Assembly (NCBI GenBank): GCA_023380755.1
Contig: JAMCSD010000006.1
Span: 317,726 to 381,725, forward strand
Reading direction: 5' to 3'
DNA from: Patescibacteria group bacterium
GTDB lineage: Bacteria > Patescibacteria > Microgenomatia > UBA12405
DNA: 64,000 nt
Under the pieces are notes generated by a model. It ran no database searches and had not been told where the DNA came from. It was given only the letters and a program-made list of their open reading frames with translations. A program made the position numbers and the translations under genes. Below are positions 22,576-29,196 of this stretch, piece after piece; position 1 is the stretch's first letter; the number at the start of each line of letters is the position of its first letter.

Positions 22576-22902
22576 ATGACTAAAGAGAAAGTAAGACCGA
22601 ACGTTTTTGAGCTACCGCGGATCATCGGCTATATCCTCGCTATTCTTGGCGGTATTGTCGCCATCGGTTTGGCTTTAACCGTCACCCATAATGCCAGTCC
22701 TCTTTGGGCTATCATCCTGGTGATCTGGGGTCTGGAACGAGTCGCCATAGTTAGTGTCCGCCGTCCCTGGATGCCGGCTCTTCGCGGTTTAGTCCTGGGT
22801 GTTGGCTACGCCTTACTTGGCGTCGTGGCTGTCTATTTACAAAACGCTTACGTCCTTTGGGGCATGATCCTGGTGAACTGGTTAGCCGAAGCTTTGGTTT
22901 AA
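22576..22902 (+). CDS. Small membrane protein, 108 aa
   Basis: The start is ATG 22576, spaced 6 nt from AAGGAG. After a basic N terminus (MTKEKVRPNVFELPRIIGYI) come three hydrophobic helices: about residues 16-36, 42-54 and 66-106 (the last stretch may form two). The central RVAIVSVRRPWMP loop is basic and probably cytosolic. No family is recognised. It is co-transcribed with the 66-aa membrane protein 10 nt downstream under the promoter at 22457. Confidence 0.65.
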   Translation: MTKEKVRPNVFELPRIIGYILAILGGIVAIGLALTVTHNASPLWAIILVIWGLERVAIVSVRRPWMPALRGLVLGVGYALLGVVAVYLQNAYVLWGMILVNWLAEALV

Positions 22903-22912
22903 GGAGTTTTTA

Positions 22913-23113
22913 ATGAAAATCACTCTCTTTATGGTCGGTTCGATTATGTGTGTTCTCGCCGCAGTTGGAATTTTTGTCTACGGCCTCCTCGACTTGCCAA
23001 AGTTGTTTTTGGTAGTCCCGATGGCTTTGGCTGTTGTCGGTTTTGTTATGCAGTTGATTAACCTTATTCAGGTTCGTCCTAGCAAAACCCTGCCGCCGCG
23101 CTGGCCGTACTAA
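22913..23113 (+). CDS. Small membrane protein, 66 aa
   Basis: ATG 22913 follows AAGGAG by 7 nt. Two hydrophobic helices (about residues 4-26 and 30-52: LFMVGSIMCVLAAVGIFVY and FLVVPMALAVVGFVMQLINL) and a basic Pro-rich tail KTLPPRWPY. This is probably a helical hairpin with both ends in the cytosol. It forms an operon with the gene before it and is followed by a strong terminator. Function unknown. Confidence 0.62.
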   Translation: MKITLFMVGSIMCVLAAVGIFVYGLLDLPKLFLVVPMALAVVGFVMQLINLIQVRPSKTLPPRWPY

Positions 23114-23139
23114 TTTAACCTTCCGCTGTTCCACGTTTT

Positions 23140-23190
23140 AGCCCCGGGGCTTCAGGCATTTTGCCTTTTCCTGAAGTTCACGGGGCTTTT
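23140..23190 (+). terminator. Intrinsic terminator
   Basis: AGCCCCG/CGGGGCT encloses CTTCAGG/CCTGAAG with a loop, followed by TTTTAATTT. It terminates the membrane-protein operon. Confidence 0.88.
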
Positions 23191-23195
23191 AATTT

Positions 23196-23528
23196 CTAAG
23201 CCTGTTTGGCGTCTTCCTCCCGCATCCGGTCTATCCAGTCCTTTATCACCATCCCGGTTCGCCGCGGTCCAGTCATGGCGGGTATCTCCAAAATCCGAGC
23301 TTTAGGCAAAAACTGATTTATAATTGGGTCCAAATCTTCTCGCTTTTCGCTGTAGGCAATATAATAGCTGTTCGGATCCACCCGTAATATTATCTTATCC
23401 CGGTAAGGCAGTGGCAGCGCCCCTGCGGGGATATCTTCCAGTAGTGTCTGGTAATCATGAGCCCGGACAAAACGGTCACGTTTAGCTAATTCAGCTTGGA
23501 TATCATCTCTACTTGGTATTTCTCCCAT
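23196..23528 (-). CDS. Hypothetical protein, 110 aa
   Basis: Minus-strand gene from ATG 23528, with TATAAT (23534-23539) 5 nt upstream and no ribosome-binding site, so likely leaderless. The product (MGEIPSRDDIQAELAKRDRF, LPYRDKIILRVDPNSYYIAY, FLPKARILEIPAMTGPRRTG) is charged and soluble, alpha/beta in pattern, without Cys. I recognise no family. Its promoter lies back to back with that of mscL. Confidence 0.6.
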   Translation of the reverse strand: MGEIPSRDDIQAELAKRDRFVRAHDYQTLLEDIPAGALPLPYRDKIILRVDPNSYYIAYSEKREDLDPIINQFLPKARILEIPAMTGPRRTGMVIKDWIDRMREEDAKQA

Positions 23529-23574
23529 ATATAATTATACTAAAATAGTAGGAGATTATATCTGTGGTAACGAT

Positions 23575-23604
23575 TTGACAACAACAACCACAAAATTTTA
23601 AAAT
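23575..23604 (+). promoter_or_regulatory. Promoter of mscL (leaderless layout)
   Basis: Perfect TTGACA (23575-23580), an 18-nt spacer and TAAAAT (23599-23604). The ATG at 23611 lies 6 nt after the -10 box, with no ribosome-binding site. Confidence 0.8.
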
Positions 23605-23610
23605 ATATCC

Positions 23611-24015
23611 ATGCTCAAAGGATTTCGGGATTTTATCTTTCGCGGCAATGTCGTCGATCTGGCGGTAGCTGTCGTTATTGGGGCGGCCTTCAGCAATATT
23701 GTTAATTCTCTGGTAAAGGATTTAATCACCCCGCTAATTGCGGCTATCGGAGGTAACCGGGATTTTTCCAATATTTATTTCACCATCCACAATAGCCGTT
23801 TTATGGTTGGCGATTTTCTCAATTCCCTCATTTCCTTTTTGATCGTTTCCTCGGTCATCTACTTCTTTATCGTCATGCCCATGAACAAGTTTGTTAACTT
23901 AATCCGTCAAGGTCAAAATGTCGATCCCGCTGAAAAAACTTGCCCCGAGTGTTTATCCCAAATTCCCGCTAAGGCCAAGCGTTGTAAATTTTGTACTGCT
24001 CCCCAAAAGAAATAA
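23611..24015 (+). CDS. mscL: Large-conductance mechanosensitive channel MscL with zinc-ribbon tail
   Basis: MscL opens under membrane tension and releases solutes during hypo-osmotic shock. The N-terminal amphipathic helix and TM1 (MLKGFRDFIFRGNVVDLAVA, GAAFSNIVNSLVKDLITPL) and TM2 (LISFLIVSSVIYFFIVMPMN) are clear. Instead of the usual charged C-terminal bundle, residues about 110-130 form a CPECLSQIPAKAKRCKFC motif, a small Cys4 zinc ribbon in the cytosol. Similar tails occur in some other bacterial MscLs as I recall. Length 134 aa. The start is set by a perfect promoter 6 nt upstream. Confidence 0.95.
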   Translation: MLKGFRDFIFRGNVVDLAVAVVIGAAFSNIVNSLVKDLITPLIAAIGGNRDFSNIYFTIHNSRFMVGDFLNSLISFLIVSSVIYFFIVMPMNKFVNLIRQGQNVDPAEKTCPECLSQIPAKAKRCKFCTAPQKK

Positions 24016-24025
24016 GCCTATAATT

Positions 24026-24054
24026 TTGACTTCGAATCAATAATTCGGTACAAT
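24026..24054 (+). promoter_or_regulatory. Promoter of the 24108-24706 operon
   Basis: TTGACT (24026-24031), a 17-nt spacer, TACAAT (24049-24054). The leader of about 45 nt ends with AAGGAGAATAAGCT before ATG 24108. Confidence 0.7.
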
Positions 24055-24107
24055 AATCCCGTTAATTTCGCACATTCATATTTGAAGGTAAATAAGGAGA
24101 ATAAGCT

Positions 24108-24350
24108 ATGGTCGACCTTACCATTAAAGTCGATCCCTATGGGGTAGTCGCCAAAATGGATCCCGTCGAACGTCGCCGCTTATTGATTCATCTTCTGGGC
24201 GAATTTGTTGGGTCGGAGACTTTAGATTCAACCGAACTGCAAACGGTTCGCCGGGCTGTTCGCCTCATCAACGCCCACGCTCAATACCGTTTTTCGACAA
24301 CCAATATCGGCCTGTCAGACGAGATCTTAAGGAAACTTAATTGGGACTAA
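24108..24350 (+). CDS. Hypothetical protein, 80 aa
   Basis: The product (MVDLTIKVDPYGVVAKMDPV, RRRLLIHLLGEFVGSETLD, ELQTVRRAVRLINAHAQYRF) reads as a small, mostly helical, charged cytosolic protein. The ribosome-binding site AAGGAG is 8-9 nt before ATG. It forms an operon with the 110-aa gene 23 nt downstream. No family recognised. Confidence 0.62.
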   Translation: MVDLTIKVDPYGVVAKMDPVERRRLLIHLLGEFVGSETLDSTELQTVRRAVRLINAHAQYRFSTTNIGLSDEILRKLNWD

Positions 24351-24373
24351 AATGTCCAAGTTTAGGAGGAATC

Positions 24374-24706
24374 ATGCCCCGCAAACAGAAGATCGTTGGT
24401 CCGATAAGTCCGGAACAAGTTGCTGAACTCAAAGCCGGTTCGGTACCTCAAGAGGTTTTCGACGCGTTCAACGATTTGATCCTCGAGAAAATTAACGAAG
24501 GTCATGCCTCTTTTACTCTCAAAGAGGTCGTCGCTCGGATGACTTCTAAAGGATTAGATGAAAAGGACATCTTCAACAAAGGTTGGCTGAATATTGAGCC
24601 GGCCTATCGCAAAAAGGGTTGGAAAGTTGGCTTCGAAAGGCCAGCTCCCGATGAAACGTATGACAGTTATTTTACCTTTGACCTACCTAAGAAGGCCGAT
24701 TCTTAG
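24374..24706 (+). CDS. Hypothetical protein, 110 aa
   Basis: I use ATG 24374 (MPRKQKIVGPISPEQVAELK), preceded by TAGGAGGAATC, rather than an in-frame codon at 24341 inside the upstream gene. The product is charged and helical in the first two thirds and ends with an aromatic strand (YDSYFTFDLPKKADS). The block LILEKINEGHASFTLKEVVA followed by MTSKGLDEKDIFNKGW recalls a small winged-helix shape, but I cannot name a family. The stop lies inside a hairpin that starts the 3' structured region. Confidence 0.62.
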   Translation: MPRKQKIVGPISPEQVAELKAGSVPQEVFDAFNDLILEKINEGHASFTLKEVVARMTSKGLDEKDIFNKGWLNIEPAYRKKGWKVGFERPAPDETYDSYFTFDLPKKADS

Positions 24707-24714
24707 CCTTCTGC

Positions 24715-24812
24715 AAGCACCGTAAGGTGAATCACGTCCGAAGCTATGGCGATATCGCATCGTCCGAAAAAAGCTGCTTTGGGCAGACTCAATCACCCCA
24801 AGGTGCTTTTTT
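24715..24812 (+). ncRNA. Rod-like structured RNA ending in a terminator (3' UTR or separate small RNA)
   Basis: AAGCACC (24715-24721) pairs with GGTGCTT (24802-24808). Inside follow GGTGA/TCACC and GTCCGAAGC/GCTTTGGGC (nine pairs with two G-U), then a self-complementary GCGATATCGC near the tip. A T run closes the element. Another hairpin (AGAAGGC/GCCTTCT, 24689-24713) precedes it and covers the stop codon of the 24374 gene. It is far larger than a simple terminator. I do not recognise an RNA family (no SRP or tmRNA motifs). Confidence 0.4.
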
Positions 24813-24843
24813 CGTTTCTTAGGCGTAAATAATCCCATAACAT

Positions 24844-25032
24844 TTGACTTTATTGTCCCAAAGTATATAATAGCCAGGATGTAAAAAATAGTGCCCAGTG
24901 TTGACTGTAACACTCTGGCGCTGTTTTGTACTTTAACATTCTGGTGTGAATCTCTTTTTCCCTTTGCTACCGCCTTTATAACGACTCATCTCGTTGTCAT
25001 GGCGGTAGTAAATATGGAAAGAGAGGTAATTT
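24844..25032 (+). promoter_or_regulatory. Promoter and highly structured 155-nt leader of the 25033-26719 operon
   Basis: TTGACT (24844-24849), a 16-nt spacer, TATAAT (24866-24871), start near 24878. The leader holds two strong hairpins: 24890-24922 (AGTGCC/GGCGCT plus GTGTT/AACAC), followed by GTTTTGT, and 24967-25008 (CTACCGCC/GGCGGTAG, eight perfect pairs, plus AACGA/TCGTT). The ribosome-binding site AGAGAGG follows. The first hairpin could act as an attenuator. With the rod-like element before it, this accounts for the whole gene-free stretch 24707-25032. Confidence 0.6.
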
Positions 25033-25689
25033 ATGAAAATCATTTTCCGCCCCGTAAAAGGTCTCGAGATTTTACCCATAGCCCTTGGCGGATTTCTGGT
25101 TGTGGTCTCATTTTCGCTGACTCAATTATGGCCTATAGCAATTATATTATTGCTCTATGGGCTTGGCGCTTATATCGTCAACAATCTCCCTAAGCTGTCC
25201 TTTTTGGATTCTTGGATCCCCCTAAAGGACAAAAGCCTCCAGGTTAGCTTTTCCCTAAACGAGTTAATCGTTTGGAATAAGCGCGCCAAAGAGCTTAAGG
25301 ATCCGGTTCTGAGGGAGGTACTTCACAAAGCCCTTAGTTCTGTTTCCGAGATACGTTTTCAGTACCAGCATCTTGAACCACAACGCCAGCAGTTTTGGGA
25401 ACGCTACTTAACTGAAGCAGACAAAGCTTTGGATCTGGTATGGAGAGCCTTAAGCCGGGCAATGGTGGTCAAAACTGCCAATGCCACTGCTTTCCAGGAG
25501 CTGCTCCAAGCTGCTTCTAGTGCGCTTTCCGAAGTTGAGTCTTTTTCCCAAAAGATGGCCGAAGCCACTACGGATATCGACCTAACCGCCATTAGCCGTG
25601 GTTTAGCAGATTCTCAAGCAGCCAGAGAGTTGCTTGAAGATCGGATTAGTTTGCTTAAGGAAGTACAGATGTACGAAAGGAGTAAGTAG
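25033..25689 (+). CDS. Membrane protein with cytosolic helical domain, 218 aa
   Basis: First gene of a three-gene operon. Two hydrophobic helices near the N terminus (about residues 13-30 and 33-52: LPIALGGFLVVVSFSLTQL, PIAIILLLYGLGAYIVNNL) form a hairpin, and the remaining 160 residues are amphipathic helices with heptad-like spacing (SLNELIVWNKRAKELKDP, QELLQAASSALSEVESFS). Both ends are probably cytosolic. No family is recognised; the pattern is faintly like LemA or other helical membrane-tethered scaffolds. The next gene follows after 2 nt, with its ribosome-binding site over this stop. Confidence 0.68.
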   Translation: MKIIFRPVKGLEILPIALGGFLVVVSFSLTQLWPIAIILLLYGLGAYIVNNLPKLSFLDSWIPLKDKSLQVSFSLNELIVWNKRAKELKDPVLREVLHKALSSVSEIRFQYQHLEPQRQQFWERYLTEADKALDLVWRALSRAMVVKTANATAFQELLQAASSALSEVESFSQKMAEATTDIDLTAISRGLADSQAARELLEDRISLLKEVQMYERSK

Positions 25690-25691
25690 TC

Positions 25692-26105
25692 ATGGACGAA
25701 AATACCAGTCTCGGTAAGGCCATCGGCCTGTGGATCGTCATCGCTTTCGTTGTGGTCATCGTCGGCGGCATCATTGCTATCGGCTTTGGCTTGCTGGAAT
25801 CGCCGTTGCAGAATCTGCATTGGCAGGCCTTCCAGAAGTCCGACGTCAACATTCAAGGCCTACAGACAACCCTCTCGCAAGAGATGGCCAATTATGCCGA
25901 CTTTGACACCAAAATTGCCTTATATAAGGGCAACAAGGATGTCGTCCCCGGTCTCTGTGGTCAACAGAAAGAGCTACTACGGATGTTCTATGAGAACGTT
26001 GACAAACTGACGGCGGCTGATTCCAACTCCGTTCCCCAATCGGTCAAGGACTTTGTCAAAGATCACCCGCGTAATTCCGTTAATCCAGCTTGTTCGGAAC
26101 AATAA
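25692..26105 (+). CDS. Single-pass membrane protein, 137 aa
   Basis: Second gene of the operon. After a short N terminus (MDENTSLGKAIG) comes one long hydrophobic helix (about residues 12-36, LWIVIAFVVVIVGGIIAIGF) and a polar domain of about 100 residues with two Cys (VPGLCGQQKELL and NPACSEQ) that could form a disulfide if outside. The ribosome-binding site AAGGAG overlaps the previous stop. Unknown family. Confidence 0.66.
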   Translation: MDENTSLGKAIGLWIVIAFVVVIVGGIIAIGFGLLESPLQNLHWQAFQKSDVNIQGLQTTLSQEMANYADFDTKIALYKGNKDVVPGLCGQQKELLRMFYENVDKLTAADSNSVPQSVKDFVKDHPRNSVNPACSEQ

Positions 26106-26131
26106 CCCATCTGTCACTCGGAGGTATAAAC

Positions 26132-26719
26132 ATGTTCGACCTAACTCTTCGTCAGCTTATCGGCAAGTTCAAGTTTGCTTTCATCGTTCTGGCCATTCTG
26201 GTCCCCATGGCGTTTGCCGCCTGCTCCAGCAGTTCTTCGGTGGTCGAAGAGCAGCGTGCCGTCAACCAGCAGCAAGAGGCAGCCCAAGGACGGGTTCCCC
26301 AGCCGGTAATGAAGAATTACCTGGAGCGCTACTTGATGGCCGAGCTCTACAAGGCGCGGGATAATGCCGTCGCTACTTGGAGTTATATCCAGAGCCCCTA
26401 CACCGGCAAGATCCTCTGGCAGTGCGCTTCCATCGGCTTTCCGATCCCCGGCGGCACCCAGTTGACCAACCCCGAGCAGTACTACTCATCGGGTGGTGTC
26501 TTGCCGCAAGCAGAACCCAACGGCCTCTATACCCCGGCTACTTCCGCGGGAACATATGTGATGTGCGTCAACAAGGACGGCACCATTAGTCCCCAATATA
26601 AGGAGCCAGCAGTCGAGACCTCAATGTGCCCCATCGAAGAGGTCAACGGTGAGGTCCGTTGCATCGAAGGTACTAAACCCTCGCTCAAGATCGACCTCTC
26701 CAAGAACACCGGCCAGTAA
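26132..26719 (+). CDS. Lipoprotein, 195 aa, unknown function
   Basis: Third gene of the operon. I start at ATG 26132 (CGGAGG 6 nt upstream). A signal sequence (KFKFAFIVLAILVPMAFAAC) ends in a plausible lipobox with Cys at about residue 30, followed by a Ser/Gln/Glu-rich linker. The rest is a compact domain with four Cys (ILWQCASIGFPIPGG, GTYVMCVNKDGTISP, SMCPIEEVNGEVRCIEG), which could form two disulfides. The codons are more GC-rich than in neighbouring genes. A large terminator follows. No family recognised. Confidence 0.7.
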   Translation: MFDLTLRQLIGKFKFAFIVLAILVPMAFAACSSSSSVVEEQRAVNQQQEAAQGRVPQPVMKNYLERYLMAELYKARDNAVATWSYIQSPYTGKILWQCASIGFPIPGGTQLTNPEQYYSSGGVLPQAEPNGLYTPATSAGTYVMCVNKDGTISPQYKEPAVETSMCPIEEVNGEVRCIEGTKPSLKIDLSKNTGQ

Positions 26720-26737
26720 GTCAATCACACCAGAATT

Positions 26738-26786
26738 AAGAACGGTTGGAAGGCCCTGCCTTTCACTTTGGCCTTCCGCCGTTCTT
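26738..26786 (+). terminator. Large terminator hairpin after the lipoprotein operon
   Basis: AAGAACGG/CCGTTCTT and GGAAGGCC/GGCCTTCC form a nearly continuous 16-pair stem. The downstream sequence is T-rich (ATCTATTTTT). Confidence 0.85.
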
Positions 26787-26820
26787 ATCTATTTTTCCCT
26801 GAAGTTGTTATACTGATTTC

Positions 26821-27339
26821 ATGAAATTACCCGATTCGTGGACCACGGTGACCCCTTTTTCCAAAGCCTTTGCTTTTACCTTGTTTATCCTTTTACCCTT
26901 TTTTGCTTTTTACCTGGGCTCACAGTATCAACAGCTTAAAGATACTCCCGCTCCGGTGATTGTTAGGATCACTCAGCTAACCACCCCCACCCCCGCCCCG
27001 GCTCGCGACCAGTCCTTAATCTGCGGTCCAATGCCGGTCGAATTATTTACAACCGCCAAGTTTGAGCAGCTTACCGGGCCATTATGGTCGCCCGATTGCC
27101 GCCACATTGCTTGGGGTCGAAGGATAAGTACCCCGAGCCGCTTTACCGGCCCCAACCCCCGCGATGGTATTTTCGTATATACCGAGAAAACCGGCAAAAC
27201 CCAACGCGTATACCAACCCCAGGGCGCCGAGGCCGTCGAATTCACCGGTTGGCTGGATTCCCAAAATCTGCATTTCACCAAAAACAGTCAGCCCCCGGCC
27301 TATACTTTGGACCTAGCGACAGGTGCGGTTGCTCCCTGA
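26821..27339 (+). CDS. Membrane-anchored exported protein, 172 aa
   Basis: ATG 26821 follows a TATACT box (26809-26814) by 6 nt with no ribosome-binding site, so it is likely leaderless. A hydrophobic helix at residues about 18-37 (FAFTLFILLPFFAFYLGSQY) is followed by a Pro/Thr linker and an outward domain of about 100 residues. That domain contains LTGPLWSPDCRHIAWG and GIFVYTEKTGKTQRVYQ, a pattern like one or two blades of a TolB/WD40-type propeller. It is too short to form a full propeller alone. Unknown function. Confidence 0.65.
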   Translation: MKLPDSWTTVTPFSKAFAFTLFILLPFFAFYLGSQYQQLKDTPAPVIVRITQLTTPTPAPARDQSLICGPMPVELFTTAKFEQLTGPLWSPDCRHIAWGRRISTPSRFTGPNPRDGIFVYTEKTGKTQRVYQPQGAEAVEFTGWLDSQNLHFTKNSQPPAYTLDLATGAVAP

Positions 27340-27443
27340 GTTGTGCTACACTACCCCAGTTCGATAGAAGCCTTTAATTGCGAGACTTTTTATCCGATGT
27401 ATTCGTACTTTAAGAAACAGGACTATAAAGAAGGAGGATCCGG

Positions 27444-28031
27444 ATGCAGTTGCTTAAACAGCCCCAAACCGAACAGGAATATTGGGAGTGCCTCTATTCC
27501 TTAGGTAGCAGCCTTTATGCCACCGAGCACGACTTATGTGATGGCCGTATTGACGATCCCGATGGTGAGGTAGCCCGCGACCAGTCTCAGGGTTACGAAA
27601 TCGGTCGGCGTTTGATCAGCGAGGCTTGTGATAAGTTTGGCCTCATCCACCCTAACGATATTCCCCGTAATACCACCGGACAGTTGCCGCCCCTACCTCC
27701 GGGTAAGAAGATGTACTTTAACGACTGGCTGCAGGCCAAAAGACGGGAGTGGCTAACTCTGGAATACCACAAAACGATTTGTTCCGGTTGCATTCTTAGT
27801 GAAGGTTTGGAAGAATTCATTCTGCGTGAAGGGGGTATCTGTTGTTCACTGAGTCATAGTTTAGGGATACTGGTTCATTCCGATACCTGCGATTTGGTCG
27901 AGCCCATTTGGGATGACCATTGGAGCCGGCGGCGCTTGCTGACCAACATCCGCGCCCGTGGCGGTCAGGCCGCAGTCATTGTTTTCAGGCAAAAGGAGGC
28001 CGAACTCAAAACCGCGGCTAAAAATACCTAG
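27444..28031 (+). CDS. Hypothetical cysteine-containing protein, 195 aa
   Basis: The start ATG 27444 has AAGGAGG 5-6 nt upstream. A leader of about 90 nt runs from a TACACT box near 27347. The product has no signal peptide or membrane helix. It has several Cys, notably KTICSGCILSEGLEEF, GGICCSLSHSLGIL and HSDTCDLVEP, which could bind metal. The N-terminal part (EYWECLYSLGSSLYATEHDL) is helical. No family recognised. It is followed by a strong hairpin shared with the convergent gene. Confidence 0.62.
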   Translation: MQLLKQPQTEQEYWECLYSLGSSLYATEHDLCDGRIDDPDGEVARDQSQGYEIGRRLISEACDKFGLIHPNDIPRNTTGQLPPLPPGKKMYFNDWLQAKRREWLTLEYHKTICSGCILSEGLEEFILREGGICCSLSHSLGILVHSDTCDLVEPIWDDHWSRRRLLTNIRARGGQAAVIVFRQKEAELKTAAKNT

Positions 28032-28056
28032 TTTATAGTTTGTGAATATGTTCTCG

Positions 28057-28095
28057 GGCACTTAAGTCCGCACCCCGCTTAAGTGCCATTTTTAT
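28057..28095 (+). terminator. Terminator between convergent genes
   Basis: GGCACTTAAG/CTTAAGTGCC, ten perfect pairs, followed by ATTTTTAT. The T run overlaps the stop of the minus-strand gene. Confidence 0.85.
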
Positions 28096-28610
28096 ATCTC
28101 CCAATTAAGAAGTGGACTTAACCAACCTCGCCGGCCGATGTACACCCTTTGACGGGCTATAAAATCGATTCCAGTTAAATTCGCCACCTCCATGGCAATT
28201 GAGCGTGTCGTTCCGTCAATAAGATAAGGCAACCGACTCAACCTTCCCCGCACCATAATTAGATTCGGCAGGCTCTTTCCCTCCTCCAGCTCATCAATAA
28301 AATAACGAATATTGTTGATGTAACGGTGTTCCGGCAGTTCTCCTTTTTTCTGAAGTTCAATAAATGTCCGGGCAATATCTTCCAAATTATCAACTCTACC
28401 ATAAGCCATCAGCAGGTGGTCCGGGTGATCCTTGGGCAGGTCGGGCGAATAGTAAGGTCGTGCCTTGGCGAGTAAATTGTTGGTTAGCGGAACTTCTTGC
28501 CAAGTATTTACCTTATTAACTAATTCATGAAACTGCTTTGTTCCCTGCGGGCTCAGCTGATAGTAATGATCAACGACTGTTTTTTTAGCCACCCTCTTTC
28601 CTTCTTTCAT
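28092..28610 (-). CDS. Hypothetical ParB-like protein, 172 aa
   Basis: I place the start at ATG 28610 (MKEGKRVAKKTVVDHYYQLS); an in-frame TTG at 28622 lies inside the -10 region. The middle and C-terminal part contain LPNLIMVRGRLSRLPYLIDG followed by TTRSIAMEVANLTG. This resembles the ParB/Srx-type DGxHR core in which a strand-loop-helix binds nucleotide, but here the His is replaced by Thr. The ParB likeness is weak and functional inference is not safe. A TATAAT box lies at 28622-28627 and a palindrome sits at the -35 position. Confidence 0.62.
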   Translation of the reverse strand: MKEGKRVAKKTVVDHYYQLSPQGTKQFHELVNKVNTWQEVPLTNNLLAKARPYYSPDLPKDHPDHLLMAYGRVDNLEDIARTFIELQKKGELPEHRYINNIRYFIDELEEGKSLPNLIMVRGRLSRLPYLIDGTTRSIAMEVANLTGIDFIARQRVYIGRRGWLSPLLNWEI

Positions 28611-28640
28611 AAACAGATACAATTATACTATGAGTTTTGC

Positions 28641-28657
28641 GTATCAAATCTTGATAC
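28641..28657. promoter_or_regulatory. Palindrome over the -35 region of the 28610 gene
   Basis: GTATCAA-ATC-TTGATAC is a perfect 7+7 inverted repeat located about where the -35 element of the minus-strand promoter (-10 at 28622-28627) should be. This is the usual place for a repressor operator. The binding protein is unknown. Confidence 0.4.
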
Positions 28658-28660
28658 CAA

Positions 28661-28685
28661 AAACCCCTCCGATTTGGAGGGGTTT
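28661..28685 (-). terminator. Terminator of the RRM-protein gene
   Basis: On the minus strand AAACCCCTCC pairs with GGAGGGGTTT around AAATC, followed by a T run. Confidence 0.88.
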
Positions 28686-28709
28686 AGTTTAAGTTTTTTA
28701 AGAAAAAAC

Positions 28710-28979
28710 TTATGCCTTATTAGAACGCTCAGGACGAGGTAGAGCTTCCTTAACAACAATGTTGCGGCCCATTTGGTCGCTGTTGTTTAGTTCGGCAATT
28801 GCTTTGGCGGCATCTTCATCAGATGAAAATTCCACAAATCCGAATCCGCGGCTGCGGCCGGTCATCTTGTCTTTGACGATGTTGGCCGAGGTTACTTGGC
28901 CGTAAGCAGAAAAAACTTGTAACAAATTGTCATCGGTCATTGCAAAAGGCAAGTTGCCGACAAAAAGATTCTTAGCCAT
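28710..28979 (-). CDS. RRM-domain RNA-binding protein
   Basis: An 89-aa single RNA-recognition motif protein. RNP2 is LFVGNLPF (residues 4-11) and RNP1 is RGFGFVEF (about residues 44-51), with the usual beta-alpha-beta spacing and a short basic tail. Bacterial proteins of this size bind RNA and are often cold-induced. A ribosome-binding site AAGGAG lies before ATG. The leader is about 140 nt, as often seen for cold-shock-type genes. Confidence 0.93.
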   Translation of the reverse strand: MAKNLFVGNLPFAMTDDNLLQVFSAYGQVTSANIVKDKMTGRSRGFGFVEFSSDEDAAKAIAELNNSDQMGRNIVVKEALPRPERSNKA

Positions 28980-29134
28980 TAAGTCTCCTTATAAAATAAA
29001 ATTAACAAGACATCACGCTGCATTAGGGAAATAAAAAGGGGAATATAAAAAATCTCTTTAAATTTACTTTATGCTTCGTGTAATCTTTGATGCCGGCCGC
29101 TGGCTAAAGCCGCCTTTATCTGATCCCTATTATA
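28980..29134 (-). promoter_or_regulatory. Promoter and long leader of the RRM-protein gene
   Basis: TATAAT on the minus strand at 29129-29134, with an RNA start near 29122. The leader of about 140 nt has a GGC...GCC hairpin region near its 5' end (around 29090-29115) and an A/T-rich remainder up to AAGGAG. The layout suggests temperature- or stability-dependent control, but that is inference. Apart from the recJ promoter, nothing else is seen in 28980-29196. Confidence 0.5.
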
Positions 29135-29196
29135 GCAAATACCTCGGAAAAATGGTACAAGTAGCTGTTTTTGGCTGACCAGGATACAATAAGTGG

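Noticed and set aside
24715..24812. SRP RNA or tmRNA
   Set aside because: The SRP domain IV motif (GGAAGnAGC...) and the tmRNA ends and tag reading frame are absent.
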